Of a stretch of 64,000 bases of DNA, positions 9,376 to 18,078 are shown piece by piece. A model generated the notes under the pieces. The model ran no database searches, was not told the DNA's origin, and saw only the letters and a program-made list of their open reading frames with translations. This DNA is from Niallia sp052318935. Lineage in GTDB: Bacteria > Bacillota > Bacilli > Bacillales > Cytobacillaceae. The translations under genes were made by a program, and so were the position numbers. The stretch lies in assembly GCA_052318935.1 (NCBI GenBank), contig JBQRKO010000004.1; one strand, 5' to 3'. Every line of letters starts with the position of its first letter. The first letter of the stretch is position 1.

Positions 9376-9827
9376 TGTATAAAACCCCCAAATAAAATTT
9401 AGCCCTCTACAAACCGAAACAGCTTACGATCTTGTCCGTAAAACAATGAAGATGGCCGATGCTAATCTTAACTACTCAATTATAGCTTTAATCTTTTTTA
9501 CATAGAAGAGCATGCCACTTTATTTAACGAAACTGTCAGATTTCTCTATATCAATCAAGTTTAAATTCTTCATTTAGATGACCTTAGGCTCTTGATTTAA
9601 AGGTTAGCTGATGCTCTTCTATCTAGGTTATTAGCGTTCATTTATAGCAACAAGAGTGCGGTAATAGGAAATAGGCTTTAACGACTTTGAGGTTGGAGTT
9701 ATTGTATAATGGAATTGGAAAAATTTGATTGTCAACATGGATTTTAATCTAGTATTAAATGAAACTATCATTCGTTGATTGAATTGGACAATCGATCATA
9801 TAAAAGTATTACAGGCGGTGTTTTTCG
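9376..9827. other. Divergent control region between malic enzyme and response regulator
   Basis: No gene seen. It must hold the promoters of both divergent units. An 11-bp inverted repeat (TAGAAGAGCAT at 9503-9513, ATGCTCTTCTA at 9611-9621) encloses about 100 bases and may be the ends of a small decayed element. Confidence 0.45.
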
Positions 9828-10526
9828 ATGCAGAAAACTATTTTACTTGTAGAAGATGATCCAGCTATTAGTGATATGGTAAAAAGATATTTAAATAATG
9901 AATCCTTTCATGTTGAATGTGTCTTTGATGGCGAGGAGGCAGCAAGTTCCTTTAAGGATACGCATTATGATTTGGTCTTGTTAGACTTAATGATGCCAAA
10001 GTTAAATGGGATGGACTTTCTGCAAATGGTGCGAACTAAGAGCTACATTCCCGTCATTATTATGTCAGCAAAAGATAGTGATGTGGATAAAGCGTTAGGA
10101 CTTGGTTTTGGAGCGGATGACTATATCACGAAACCATTTTCGATGGTCGAGCTTGCGGCAAGAGTGAAAGCGGCCATCAGAAGATCAACACAGTACATAG
10201 TCAGTCAGACAGAGATAAGTAAAATAATTAAAGTGCATGAGATTGAACTGGATACGGATAATCATCGTGTCATAAAGAAAGGGGTAGAGATCCATTTAAC
10301 ATCTAAGGAATGGAAGATTCTTCACTTGTTTTTTGAAAATCAGAAGAAGGTATTTACAAAAGAACAAATTTATCGCTCCGTTTGGGGCGATGATTACTAT
10401 GGAGACGAAAATATTATAAACGTTCACATGAGCCGCCTAAGAGAAAAAATTGAAGATTCCCCATCTAAACCAGCCTATATTAAAACCTTATGGGGAATTG
10501 GGTACAAACTGGGAGAGTTTAAATGA
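9828..10526 (+). CDS. OmpR-family response regulator, YcbL-like
   Basis: A 232-residue two-domain regulator. Receiver domain: acidic pocket in LLVEDDPA, phospho-acceptor D53 in LVLLDLMMPK, switch residue in IIMSAKDSD and K in DYITKPFS. The C-terminal winged helix starts near 135 (VHEIELDTDNHRV) and ends in NVHMSRLREKIED and IKTLWGIGYKLGEF. The next gene, a kinase, overlaps it by four bases (ATGA), and an ABC exporter follows; this order and these sizes equal B. subtilis ycbL-ycbM-ycbN-ycbO, so it probably controls the exporter. Confidence 0.85.
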   Translation: MQKTILLVEDDPAISDMVKRYLNNESFHVECVFDGEEAASSFKDTHYDLVLLDLMMPKLNGMDFLQMVRTKSYIPVIIMSAKDSDVDKALGLGFGADDYITKPFSMVELAARVKAAIRRSTQYIVSQTEISKIIKVHEIELDTDNHRVIKKGVEIHLTSKEWKILHLFFENQKKVFTKEQIYRSVWGDDYYGDENIINVHMSRLREKIEDSPSKPAYIKTLWGIGYKLGEFK

Positions 10527-11461
10527 TTGCTGTATTAAGCTGTGTCGTGATTGCCCTTTTGATCTGTGTTCTTTATCAATACCAATTAAAGAAAGCAAGA
10601 GATAAAGATCTCCTTTATATAACAAATAAACTTGAGCTCATGACAAAGTCTCAATCAAGGGAACGGATTTTGGTTGTATCAGGTGATAAACAACTAGTTG
10701 GGCTGCTTGTTCATCTAAATCAACTAATAGATGATAGTATAGAAAATTCGCGTCAGTTTAAAAAAATGGAGACCTCTATGAAACGCATGTTAGCCAATGT
10801 ATCTCATGATCTTAAAACACCACTTACCGTGATTGCGGGTTATCTTGAAATGTTTCAAAACGAACCTCCTATTAATGACCAAGAAAGAGCAAGGCTACTA
10901 AAACAAGTACATACTAAATCTTTAGAACTCATTACATTAATGAATACTTTTTTTGATTTAGCTAAATTAGAGTCCGGTGATAAAGATGTTCCGCTTGAAA
11001 AAGTGAATTTAACTGAGATTTGTAAAAATAATATTCTATTATTCTATGAATGGATCCAAACAAAAGGACTAGAAGTTATCATCGAGATACCGGATAAGCC
11101 CATTTTTGCGCTAGGAAATGAGGAAGCATTAAATCGTGTATTAAATAACTTGATTTCAAATGCTATTCGCTATGGTGCAGATGGGAAGATGATCGGTTTA
11201 AAGATATTTTGTGATGAAACGCACGTATATGTTGAAATATTTGATAGAGGAAAAGGAATGAATGAAACGGAGCAGGAAAGTGTATTTGAACGTATGTTTA
11301 CACTTGAAGAATCCAGAAATAAGGCATTCCAAGGCAGTGGTCTAGGATTGACCATCACAAAAAGACTGATTGAAGAGATGGGAGGAGACATTTCTGTACA
11401 ATCAAAAGCATTTGAAAAAACGTCCTTTATTTTTTCATTGAAACGCTATCTATTTTCTTAA
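10523..11461 (+). CDS. Sensor histidine kinase with one membrane helix, YcbM-like
   Basis: A 312-residue kinase. One hydrophobic helix at residues 2-19 anchors it with almost nothing outside the cell; HAMP-like and coiled regions follow. The phospho-acceptor is H95 in ANVSHDLKTPLTVI. The ATPase part has the N box (NRVLNNLISNAIRYG), a G1 box DRGKGM and G2 GSGLGLTITKRL. Kinases without a sensor domain next to drug-type ABC exporters often sense through the exporter, and this is inferred here. The ATGA overlap with the regulator implies coupled translation. Confidence 0.85.
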   Translation: MIAVLSCVVIALLICVLYQYQLKKARDKDLLYITNKLELMTKSQSRERILVVSGDKQLVGLLVHLNQLIDDSIENSRQFKKMETSMKRMLANVSHDLKTPLTVIAGYLEMFQNEPPINDQERARLLKQVHTKSLELITLMNTFFDLAKLESGDKDVPLEKVNLTEICKNNILLFYEWIQTKGLEVIIEIPDKPIFALGNEEALNRVLNNLISNAIRYGADGKMIGLKIFCDETHVYVEIFDRGKGMNETEQESVFERMFTLEESRNKAFQGSGLGLTITKRLIEEMGGDISVQSKAFEKTSFIFSLKRYLFS

Positions 11462-11542
11462 GATTTTTGTAAGAATTAAGACAGAAAAAAGCAAGGGGCT
11501 TCAGGTAGAATAAAAGCAGTTAAAATGACGAGGAGGATTATC

Positions 11543-12466
11543 ATGAGCTATGTTGTCCAGACGAACAATCTGACAAAAACATTTCAAGCGCAAGATGTTG
11601 TTTCCAATGTAAATATGAACATAAAAAAAGGGGAAATATACGGGTTTCTTGGAGCAAATGGTGCGGGCAAGTCAACTATTATGAAAATGCTGACAAATAT
11701 GATGAAGCCGTCATATGGAGATATTACCATTTTCGGGAAACCGCTAAAGCACGATTCATTCGATTATTTAAAGAGAATAGGCAGTATGATTGAATATCCC
11801 GTTTTTTATGAAAAAATGACGGCGTTAGAAAATTTAGAACTACATTGTGCCTACATGGGATATCATAACAAACAGGCTATTTACGATGCTTTGGAGATGG
11901 TTGGTCTTGAAAATGTAGAAAATAAGCTGCCGAAAAATTTTTCATTAGGGATGAGACAGCGTCTGTGTGTCGCAAGAGCAATCATTACAAAACCGGAACT
12001 TTTAATTTTAGATGAACCGATTAACGGACTGGATCCAGCTGGAATTAAGGCGATGAGAAAGTTATTTAAAATGCTTAATCAAGAATACGGAATCACTCTT
12101 TTAATTTCCAGCCACATTATAGGTGAAATTGAGCAGATTGCAGCCACAATCGGCGTCATTAAAAGCGGCAAACTGATTGAAGAAGCATCAATAGATACGA
12201 TTAGGGCAAGAAATACAGAATATATTGAGCTAGTAACAAGCAATCAGAGAAAAGCAGCCATGGTTCTGCACGATAAATTAGGCATTAATAACTTTAAGGT
12301 GATGGATGATCAAGTCATTCGAATCTACGCCACAGAAGTGCCTCAAGCGGCTATTTCTAAGACATTAATTTTGGAAGATATCAATATCGAGTCCATTGAT
12401 AAAAAACGGACAACACTTGAAGAGTATTTTATTAAAAAAGTGGAATTAGCTCAGCCTGTGAGTTAA
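11543..12466 (+). CDS. ABC exporter ATP-binding protein, bacitracin/lantibiotic-resistance type (YcbN-like)
   Basis: A 307-residue ATPase of the BcrA group. Walker A is GFLGANGAGKSTIMKM, the Q loop lies at RIGSMIEYPVF, the signature is FSLGMRQRLCVARA (MRQR instead of GQQQ, typical of this group), Walker B LLILDEPINGLDP and the H loop ISSHIIGEIEQ. The extra C-terminal 90 residues are usual for this family. AGGAGG at 11531-11536 selects the ATG at 11543 over the earlier in-frame ATG at 11525. It works with the permease whose frame overlaps its stop. Confidence 0.85.
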   Translation: MSYVVQTNNLTKTFQAQDVVSNVNMNIKKGEIYGFLGANGAGKSTIMKMLTNMMKPSYGDITIFGKPLKHDSFDYLKRIGSMIEYPVFYEKMTALENLELHCAYMGYHNKQAIYDALEMVGLENVENKLPKNFSLGMRQRLCVARAIITKPELLILDEPINGLDPAGIKAMRKLFKMLNQEYGITLLISSHIIGEIEQIAATIGVIKSGKLIEEASIDTIRARNTEYIELVTSNQRKAAMVLHDKLGINNFKVMDDQVIRIYATEVPQAAISKTLILEDINIESIDKKRTTLEEYFIKKVELAQPVS

Positions 12467-12498
12467 TGTTTGGGTATTTTAATCAAGGAGGGATCGCT

Positions 12499-13197
12499 TT
12501 GCTTCATATAATAAGACTCGAACAAAAAAAGAATAAATTAGGATGGTTTATTAAAGGTGCTGTACTTGCTAATATAATCATTCTAGGTATTTTATGTATG
12601 TTTCCTGTAATTGAAAAGAGCGAAGGCGAGATAATAATCAAAAATTCTACGGATTTTTTTACGATAAGTGGAGCATTTGTTAGGGGCGTTTTTATTGTAT
12701 TTGCCGCTGTACTCATTTCAAAAATGATTATTGATGAGTTTAAAAATCGAACGATTCTTGTCACGTTTTCCTATCCAATTAATCGAAAAAAAATTCTTAG
12801 TGCAAAATTGATTCTTATCTTTTGGATGACATTCATAACGATGGCAATCTCTAATATAGTAGTAATTATTGGTTTCATTGGATTAAATCAGCTCTTTCAT
12901 TTAACTTCTGTAATAAGTTTAACTTTAGACGATTTTTTTTCGGAAATATTAAACTTAATGATGTTTAGTCTGGCAAGTGCAGGGGCGGCACTTGTACCGT
13001 TATATTTCGGGATGAGAAAATATTCTACACCAGCAACAATAATTTCCTCACTAGTAATCGTTAGTGTATCGTGTCAATCGATAGGTCCCAATTTTTCATT
13101 AGCCAGTATCATTTATATTCCGCTAGGCTTAGCATTAATTGCTCTTGGAATTGTTGCGATGGCAATTCGGAAAATCGACCGTATTGATTTAGGTTGA
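12499..13197 (+). CDS. ABC exporter permease (ABC-2 type, YcbO-like)
   Basis: A 232-residue membrane protein with about six helices, the partner of the preceding ATPase. It begins with IIRLEQKKNKLGWFIKG, the amphipathic start seen in lantibiotic-immunity permeases, and carries FKNRTILVTFSYPINRKKILSAKL after the second helix, a typical ABC-2 coupling segment. The frame is open from an ATG at 12466 overlapping the ATPase stop, but AAGGAGGG at 12485-12492 points to the TTG at 12499. Likely role: export of a cell-envelope antibiotic or peptide. Confidence 0.75.
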   Translation: MLHIIRLEQKKNKLGWFIKGAVLANIIILGILCMFPVIEKSEGEIIIKNSTDFFTISGAFVRGVFIVFAAVLISKMIIDEFKNRTILVTFSYPINRKKILSAKLILIFWMTFITMAISNIVVIIGFIGLNQLFHLTSVISLTLDDFFSEILNLMMFSLASAGAALVPLYFGMRKYSTPATIISSLVIVSVSCQSIGPNFSLASIIYIPLGLALIALGIVAMAIRKIDRIDLG

Positions 13198-13237
13198 AAG
13201 ATTTAGCAAAAAAATAATGACCGTGAACTAGGCTATG

Positions 13238-13490
13238 ATGAAGGACAAAATTGAGTCAAGAAGCAAGCGAAACGTCCTTCATCCAGGTTATGAAGGACAA
13301 AATTGAGTCAAGAAGCAAGCGAAACGTCCTTCATCCGGGTTATGAAGGACAAAATTGAATCAAGAAGCAAATGAAACGTCCTTCATCCGAGTTATGAAGG
13401 ACAAAATTGGGTTAAGAAGCAAACGAAATGTCCTTCATCCGGGTTATGAAGGACAAAATTGGATCGAAAACCAACCAAAATGTCCTTCAT
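13238..13490. repeat. Five tandem 52-bp palindromic units, array 1
   Basis: Unit starts at 13238, 13290, 13342, 13394 and 13446, exactly 52 bases apart. Each unit has arms ATGAAGGAC and (A)xGTCCTTCAT around an AT-rich centre and a short linker CCrGGTT between units. The arms are almost unchanged across units while centres and linkers drift. The last arm ends two bases before the stop codon of the minus-strand GNAT gene, in a convergent gap. It is not a CRISPR array: there are no unique spacers. Confidence 0.9.
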
Positions 13491-13491
13491 C

Positions 13492-13941
13492 CTATTTATC
13501 AGATAAATCTTTTAACATAAGGTAATGTGGAATGCCATCTTCCATAAATTCATCTAATGAAGTTTGATAGCCTAATTTGTGATAAAACCCTTCTGCATGT
13601 GTTTGACCATGCAGCTTAACTTGTGAAACACCTTCTTGGCGGGCGATTTCCTCTAACGTGTTAATAATGACTTTTCCAATCCCCAAGCTGCGAAATGGCT
13701 GCAGGATACAGATTCTTTCTAATTTGCCTTCTCCATTAACAAATCTTATTCGCCCAGTGCCGACTGGCTGATTTTGATAATATACTAAAACATGTTCAGA
13801 TGGAGCATTCATTTCATCATATTGGTCGAATTCATCTTGTAATGGAACACCTTGTTCTTTAACAAAAACTTCTTCTCTAATATAAAAAGCCTTTTTTAAT
13901 TCAGTTTCATTTGTTATTCTTTTTGCTTCCAATATCCTCAT
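13492..13941 (-). CDS. GNAT family N-acetyltransferase (YjcF-like)
   Basis: A 149-residue acetyl-CoA-dependent acyltransferase. FYIREEVFVKEQGVP near residue 20, the central GTGRIRFVNGEGKLERICIL and the acetyl-CoA motif A (RSLGIGKVIINTLEEIA) are clear, with LHGQTHAEGFYHKLGYQT as motif B. It resembles the YjcF/ElaA group, whose substrates are not known. It is divergent from a MarR-type regulator, which may control it. Its stop touches the tandem palindrome array. Confidence 0.8.
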   Translation of the reverse strand: MRILEAKRITNETELKKAFYIREEVFVKEQGVPLQDEFDQYDEMNAPSEHVLVYYQNQPVGTGRIRFVNGEGKLERICILQPFRSLGIGKVIINTLEEIARQEGVSQVKLHGQTHAEGFYHKLGYQTSLDEFMEDGIPHYLMLKDLSDK

Positions 13942-14007
13942 ACCTCTCTGGATTTATTTAAATAAACGAGTCATACTTAAAACATCATACATAGTATATA
14001 TTTAATA

Positions 14008-14025
14008 TTGTTGTAAATGCAACAA
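14008..14025. promoter_or_regulatory. Palindrome, possible MarR operator
   Basis: TTGTTG and CAACAA arms six bases apart, lying 23 bases before the MarR-type start and inside the divergent gap with the GNAT gene. MarR proteins bind such short inverted repeats and usually regulate themselves; this assignment is inference. Confidence 0.4.
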
Positions 14026-14048
14026 AAAACAAATGAGGAGTTATAATA

Positions 14049-14501
14049 ATGAAGGAAATTCTTCGTGAAATTGGGATGATTGCTAGATGCTTGGAATCTA
14101 TAAGCAACATAGAATTTAAAGAAATGGGACTTTCAAAAGGTCAATATTTATATCTTGTTCGGATATGCGAAAATCATGGAATTATCCCAGATAAATTAGC
14201 AGAAATGATAAAGGTTGACCGTACGACAGCTTCTCGTGCCATTAAAAAGCTTGAAGAACAAGGACTAATTGAAAAAAGAAATGACTCAGATAATAAAAAA
14301 ATTAAATGCTTATACCCAACCGAAAAGGGAAAGGAAATTTATCCATTTTTAAACAGAGAAGGTGAACATTCTAATAAAGTTGCCCTATCTGGATTTTCAC
14401 AAGAAGAAATAGACACAATCTATAACCTTCTAAAAAGGGTTAGGAAGAGTATTGAGGTAGATTGGGAGTTTGTGAAAAAAGGGAATAAGAGGGAGTATTG
14501 A
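14049..14501 (+). CDS. MarR family transcriptional regulator
   Basis: A 150-residue winged-helix regulator. The DNA-binding part is IPDKLAEMIKVDRTTASRAIKKLEEQGLIEKRNDSDNKK with wing residues KIKCLYPTEKG, followed by the dimerisation helix. Its ligand is unknown. GAGGAG precedes the ATG. The divergent GNAT acetyltransferase gene and the palindrome between the two genes suggest that the pair forms one small regulated unit. Confidence 0.85.
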   Translation: MKEILREIGMIARCLESISNIEFKEMGLSKGQYLYLVRICENHGIIPDKLAEMIKVDRTTASRAIKKLEEQGLIEKRNDSDNKKIKCLYPTEKGKEIYPFLNREGEHSNKVALSGFSQEEIDTIYNLLKRVRKSIEVDWEFVKKGNKREY

Positions 14502-14704
14502 GATTGCTGAAGAGTGGCATTACTCATTGTGTCATCTTATCATTTGAAATTAATTGGTATAAATTATAGTATTTAGAGATAAGGCTCTTTATTAATTATT
14601 TACATAAAATCAACATAATAATAAATATTCATAGGATTGTCGTCCGAAAATACTAGGATAAAAGTTTAAGAGAACATATAAATATAAGAAACCGGGGGTT
14701 CTAC

Positions 14705-15220
14705 ATGAATAAAATAACACAAGCAGAAGCAGTAAAACTTAAAAGTGTGTTGTCTAAACGAATTCACGAGCTAGAAGAAGAAATGGATCGTGTTGCGTTC
14801 GTCCAAATAGAGGCTGGAAAGAAAATCCCTAATCAAAAAAGAACGATGACAGATGTAGAAAAAGAAATAGAAGAGGTTCGAGCTGATTATTGCTTATTAG
14901 ATTCTCTCATGTATCGAGCTAATATTGATCATGAAATTAACTTTGGCAATAAAAATATCAGTATAGTTGAGGCTATTGAGCTAGCTACACAATTAAGAGC
15001 CAAAGCTAAAAAATTTAAACAATATGCTGCTGCAGAAAAGGAAGAGCATTTGTATTCTATTGGCGAAAATGTAGTGTTAATGAAACTCGCTACATTCGAA
15101 CCAGAAGATTATCGAATGAAAAGCATGGAATGTGAGCGTCAAGCAAACCGTTTATCCAATTTAATAAATAGTAAAAACTATCAAATAGAATTAGATTTTG
15201 ATGCAGATAAATATTTTTAA
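14705..15220 (+). CDS. Hypothetical helical protein, possibly DIP1984/DUF6847-like
   Basis: A 171-residue acidic protein, largely alpha-helical and coiled-coil by composition (KRIHELEEEMDRV; VEKEIEEVRADYCLL). The order helix - LxxRAN/I - EAIELATQLRAKAKKF resembles small DIP1984-type proteins, but I am not sure of this. There is no signal peptide or membrane segment. GGGGG is the only SD-like motif before the ATG. Nothing in the neighbours tells its job. Confidence 0.5.
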   Translation: MNKITQAEAVKLKSVLSKRIHELEEEMDRVAFVQIEAGKKIPNQKRTMTDVEKEIEEVRADYCLLDSLMYRANIDHEINFGNKNISIVEAIELATQLRAKAKKFKQYAAAEKEEHLYSIGENVVLMKLATFEPEDYRMKSMECERQANRLSNLINSKNYQIELDFDADKYF

Positions 15221-15408
15221 TCCTTGAATAGGTGAGAGTCTTATTCAAGGCATAGAAGGAAACCCCCATAGTACAAAAGTGTATATTGAAAATGGCAAAG
15301 GAACAACCAATAATCCATTACCCATTACATAGTTACTCTTTATCTGTCACCAATTATAGCAATGGTGGTCGAGTACCAATCTTTAAGATAACACCTTCTA
15401 TGAATAAG

Positions 15409-15449
15409 CCGACTGAAGATAGACTCGTTCTATCATCAGTCGGTTTTTT
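15409..15449 (+). terminator. Strong intrinsic terminator
   Basis: Stem CCGACTGA(A)GATAGA with TCTATCATCAGTCGG and a five-base loop, followed by TTTTTTA. It lies about 190 bases after the helical protein gene; the stretch between contains fragments that look once-coding but have several stops. Confidence 0.8.
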
Positions 15450-15539
15450 ATTATTTTAGGAAATTATAAACGGAATAATTAAAGCGGTTTAGTCTTTTTA
15501 TCCAGTTCCGTCGTAAAGGATGTACTAGTGCTGGCGTTG

Positions 15540-15739
15540 CCATTGCCGGAAGAAGGGTGAACCTCGCTGGGCGAGAGCATAAACCCGCCGGACTTCAGGC
15601 GGGAACGATCTTTTAACTGGTGGAACTTTTGGACTAGAGGGTGGATTCCTCGTGACTTTACTGATACTGGTCGGGTTTGGTGTGACCTATCTGTATGGAA
15701 AGAAAAAAAGGAAAGTATCTAAAGGATTGTCCCGTTAGT
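15540..15739 (+). pseudogene. C-terminal remnant of a CPBP (CAAX-type) intramembrane protease
   Basis: Two frames joined by a shift read like the end of a bacterial CPBP protease: GESINPPDF in one frame near 15575-15596, then TGGTFGLEGGFLVTLLILVG and YLYGKKKRK in another frame to a stop at 15737-15739. No start or catalytic EExxxR motif is present upstream, so only the tail survives. The match is from memory of family C-termini; moderate to low confidence. Confidence 0.35.
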
Positions 15740-15887
15740 TATAATGATTGACTTATAGTTTTTTATCCTTTGTTCTTGAAAGCTAACATAAAAAAACAAA
15801 TAGAATTTCATTTAAGAGCATGTTTTGATTAATGAAAACATGCCCTCTTTCAACAGGAACAAATCCATTTTTACTATTCAAATAAGC

Positions 15888-17156
15888 CTACATTTTCCCC
15901 TCACTCTTTTTTATTTTCATCAACAAAGAAGCATAAGATTCTTGCCTAAATAAGTAAAATTTTAAGGTGAAGCTGTTAATTAAAAATAGTAGACCAGCCA
16001 ATAAAATAACGCCTTTAATGTGAATAATGCCGCTTAAATAGCCTCCTAATAAAGGACCAATCAGGTTTCCTAAGAAAAGAGCACTGTGATAATAACCAAA
16101 TGTTAAGCTTTCCATTTTTTGAGGTGCATGGATTCGTATTAAACTGATCACGGAAGGAAGCAGGCCGCCTACGAATATACCCATCAAAAATCTAGCGAAA
16201 AGAAAAAGCCAGATAGAAGAAAACAATGCTTGAGAAACATAGCAAATAAAATTTCCTAACAAGCAAATTAGAAGAATCATTTCCGGTCCAACTTGATCTG
16301 CTTTTTTTCCTAAAATAGGGGAAAATATCATAATAGAAAACCCTGAGATAGAAACAGATAACCCCACCATCGTTGTCAAAAAAGCCTCTTTACTCCACAT
16401 GCTTTCCACATACGAGGCTAAAAATGGAGAAGTGCTCATCGTGGAGAATTGAATCAGAAATCCGACGATAAATAAAGGTCCAATTAGAGGTTTTTTAATG
16501 ATTTCTTGTAATTCCAAAAGAAAGTTTAATCGTTTTTGTTTGGTCATTTCATCTTTCAAGTTAGTTGGTTCAGGCTTATTAAGTTCTGTTAAAAAAAAGA
16601 AGATAAGAGCTCCTGCAATAAGCAGCATGGAGCTAGATACGTAAAGAATCTTATAAAATCCTATCCACTCTCCTAAAATTCCACCTATTAAAGGTCCAAA
16701 AATATTGCCTGCGTATGCACCAGACTGAGCACCGCCCAGTGCATAGCCGATTTTTTCTTTTGGCGTATTCATAGTAATAAATGGAGATGAAGCAGGAATA
16801 AATCCACCAAATATCCCTAAAATAAATCGGAGAATTAATAAATGCCAAGCGGAAGAACTAAAAGTCATAAAGACCGTTGCAAGCGCCATGCCAAAGGCAG
16901 AACGAATAAGAATGGTTTTTCTACTCGTTCTATCTGCAATTTTTCCCCATATCGGCTGAAATAGAAAAGCCGATAAAAAAGTAGCACCAAAAATCATTCC
17001 TGTCCAAAGCTGAATATCTGTTTGATTATGAACACCTAAATCATTTTTAAGATAGATTGGGATAAACGGTATGATTATGCTAAATGCAGACATGACTAAA
17101 AATTGTGCAACGCTCAAAACATACATATTCTTTTTCCAGACTTCCAACTTATTCAC
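15888..17156 (-). CDS. MFS multidrug efflux transporter (DHA1 type)
   Basis: A 422-residue transporter with 12 predicted helices. Motif A follows helix 2 as GKIADRTSRKTILIRS and is echoed after helix 8 as GKKADQVGPEMILL; motif C-like GPLIGGILGEWIGF lies in helix 5. It belongs with proton-driven drug/metabolite exporters of the YfmO/Blt/NorA kind. The frame opens at 17165, but GAGGAG at the start favours the GTG at 17156. Substrate unknown. No regulator sits directly beside it. Confidence 0.8.
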   Translation of the reverse strand: MNKLEVWKKNMYVLSVAQFLVMSAFSIIIPFIPIYLKNDLGVHNQTDIQLWTGMIFGATFLSAFLFQPIWGKIADRTSRKTILIRSAFGMALATVFMTFSSSAWHLLILRFILGIFGGFIPASSPFITMNTPKEKIGYALGGAQSGAYAGNIFGPLIGGILGEWIGFYKILYVSSSMLLIAGALIFFFLTELNKPEPTNLKDEMTKQKRLNFLLELQEIIKKPLIGPLFIVGFLIQFSTMSTSPFLASYVESMWSKEAFLTTMVGLSVSISGFSIMIFSPILGKKADQVGPEMILLICLLGNFICYVSQALFSSIWLFLFARFLMGIFVGGLLPSVISLIRIHAPQKMESLTFGYYHSALFLGNLIGPLLGGYLSGIIHIKGVILLAGLLFLINSFTLKFYLFRQESYASLLMKIKKSEGKM

Positions 17157-17383
17157 TTCTTTCACTCCTCTTTATCGAAATAAGCTTTTTTATATTTATT
17201 TCTAGTCTTGAGGATTATGTTTATAGTAAGAGTATATCGATTAGAGTGCACTATAAGGCAAGGAGGAATTTTCTAAAAAATATAGATTTTGTGTTAGATT
17301 TGTCCTATAAAAAGTATCTTAAAATCTAAGTATATTTTAAAATAAATTTTAGGGGAAACTGCCAAATAAAGGAGGAATAGTAG

Positions 17384-17902
17384 ATGGATGAGAGATATCC
17401 GATTGGAGAATTTCAGTTTAATGGTGAGATTACGGAGAGTTTGATAGAGGGCTGGATAAAGGAGATTGAAGAGTTGCCTAGTTTAGTAAGAGGTGCTGTC
17501 AAAGATTTGAATGATGAACAGCTTGATACACCATATCGTTCAGGCGGATGGACGGTTCGTCAAGTAGTGCATCATCTTGCGGATAGTCATATGAATGCCT
17601 ACGTTCGTTTTAAATTGGCACTTACGGAAGAAAATCCTACAATCAAGACTTATGAAGAAGGAAAATGGGCAGAGCTTCCTGATTATAAATTGTCAGTTCC
17701 TATTTCACTATCGTTGCTTGAAGCACTGCACATTCGTTGGGTCGAGCTTTTACGAAGTTTAAGTCCTGCTGATTTGGAAAAGACATTTATACATCCTGAT
17801 TCAGGCGAAGTTTCTGTAGGTAAAAATATAGGTATTTACGCTTGGCATGGCCGCCATCATCTTGCACATATTACTTCGTTACTAAATAGTAAGGGCTGGT
17901 AA
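17384..17902 (+). CDS. yfiT: DinB-superfamily metal-dependent hydrolase/bacillithiol transferase, YfiT-like
   Basis: A 172-residue DinB/YfiT four-helix protein. The three metal-binding histidines are expected in VVHHLADSHMN near residue 67 and in WHGRHHLAHI near 160, both visible. It starts with the family motif YPIGEF. Members act as bacillithiol S-transferases or metal-dependent hydrolases in detoxification; B. subtilis YfiT binds nickel. AAAGGAGGAATAGTAG precedes the ATG. Single-gene unit with its own terminator. Confidence 0.85.
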   Translation: MDERYPIGEFQFNGEITESLIEGWIKEIEELPSLVRGAVKDLNDEQLDTPYRSGGWTVRQVVHHLADSHMNAYVRFKLALTEENPTIKTYEEGKWAELPDYKLSVPISLSLLEALHIRWVELLRSLSPADLEKTFIHPDSGEVSVGKNIGIYAWHGRHHLAHITSLLNSKGW

Positions 17903-17967
17903 ATTATAAAAGTTATTCTAGGAACAGATCCGTTATATGATGAAAAAATTCATTTCATTAAAAAGAT

Positions 17968-18012
17968 AAGAATCCATTTGATCAACTTTTATCCAAAATG
18001 GATTCTTTTTAT
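17968..18012 (+). terminator. Intrinsic terminator after yfiT-like gene
   Basis: A 12-bp stem AAGAATCCATTT/AAATGGATTCTT followed by TTTATTTTT. Confidence 0.8.
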
Positions 18013-18078
18013 TTTTCATGGGAGTTGTACAACGTGTACAGGGTATACTTTAATAATTTTCCAATCAAATGGCTGTAG

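Noticed and set aside
13238..13490. CRISPR-like regular repeats
   Set aside because: Units are contiguous palindromes with drifting centres, no unique spacers and no cas genes; reported as a tandem palindrome array.
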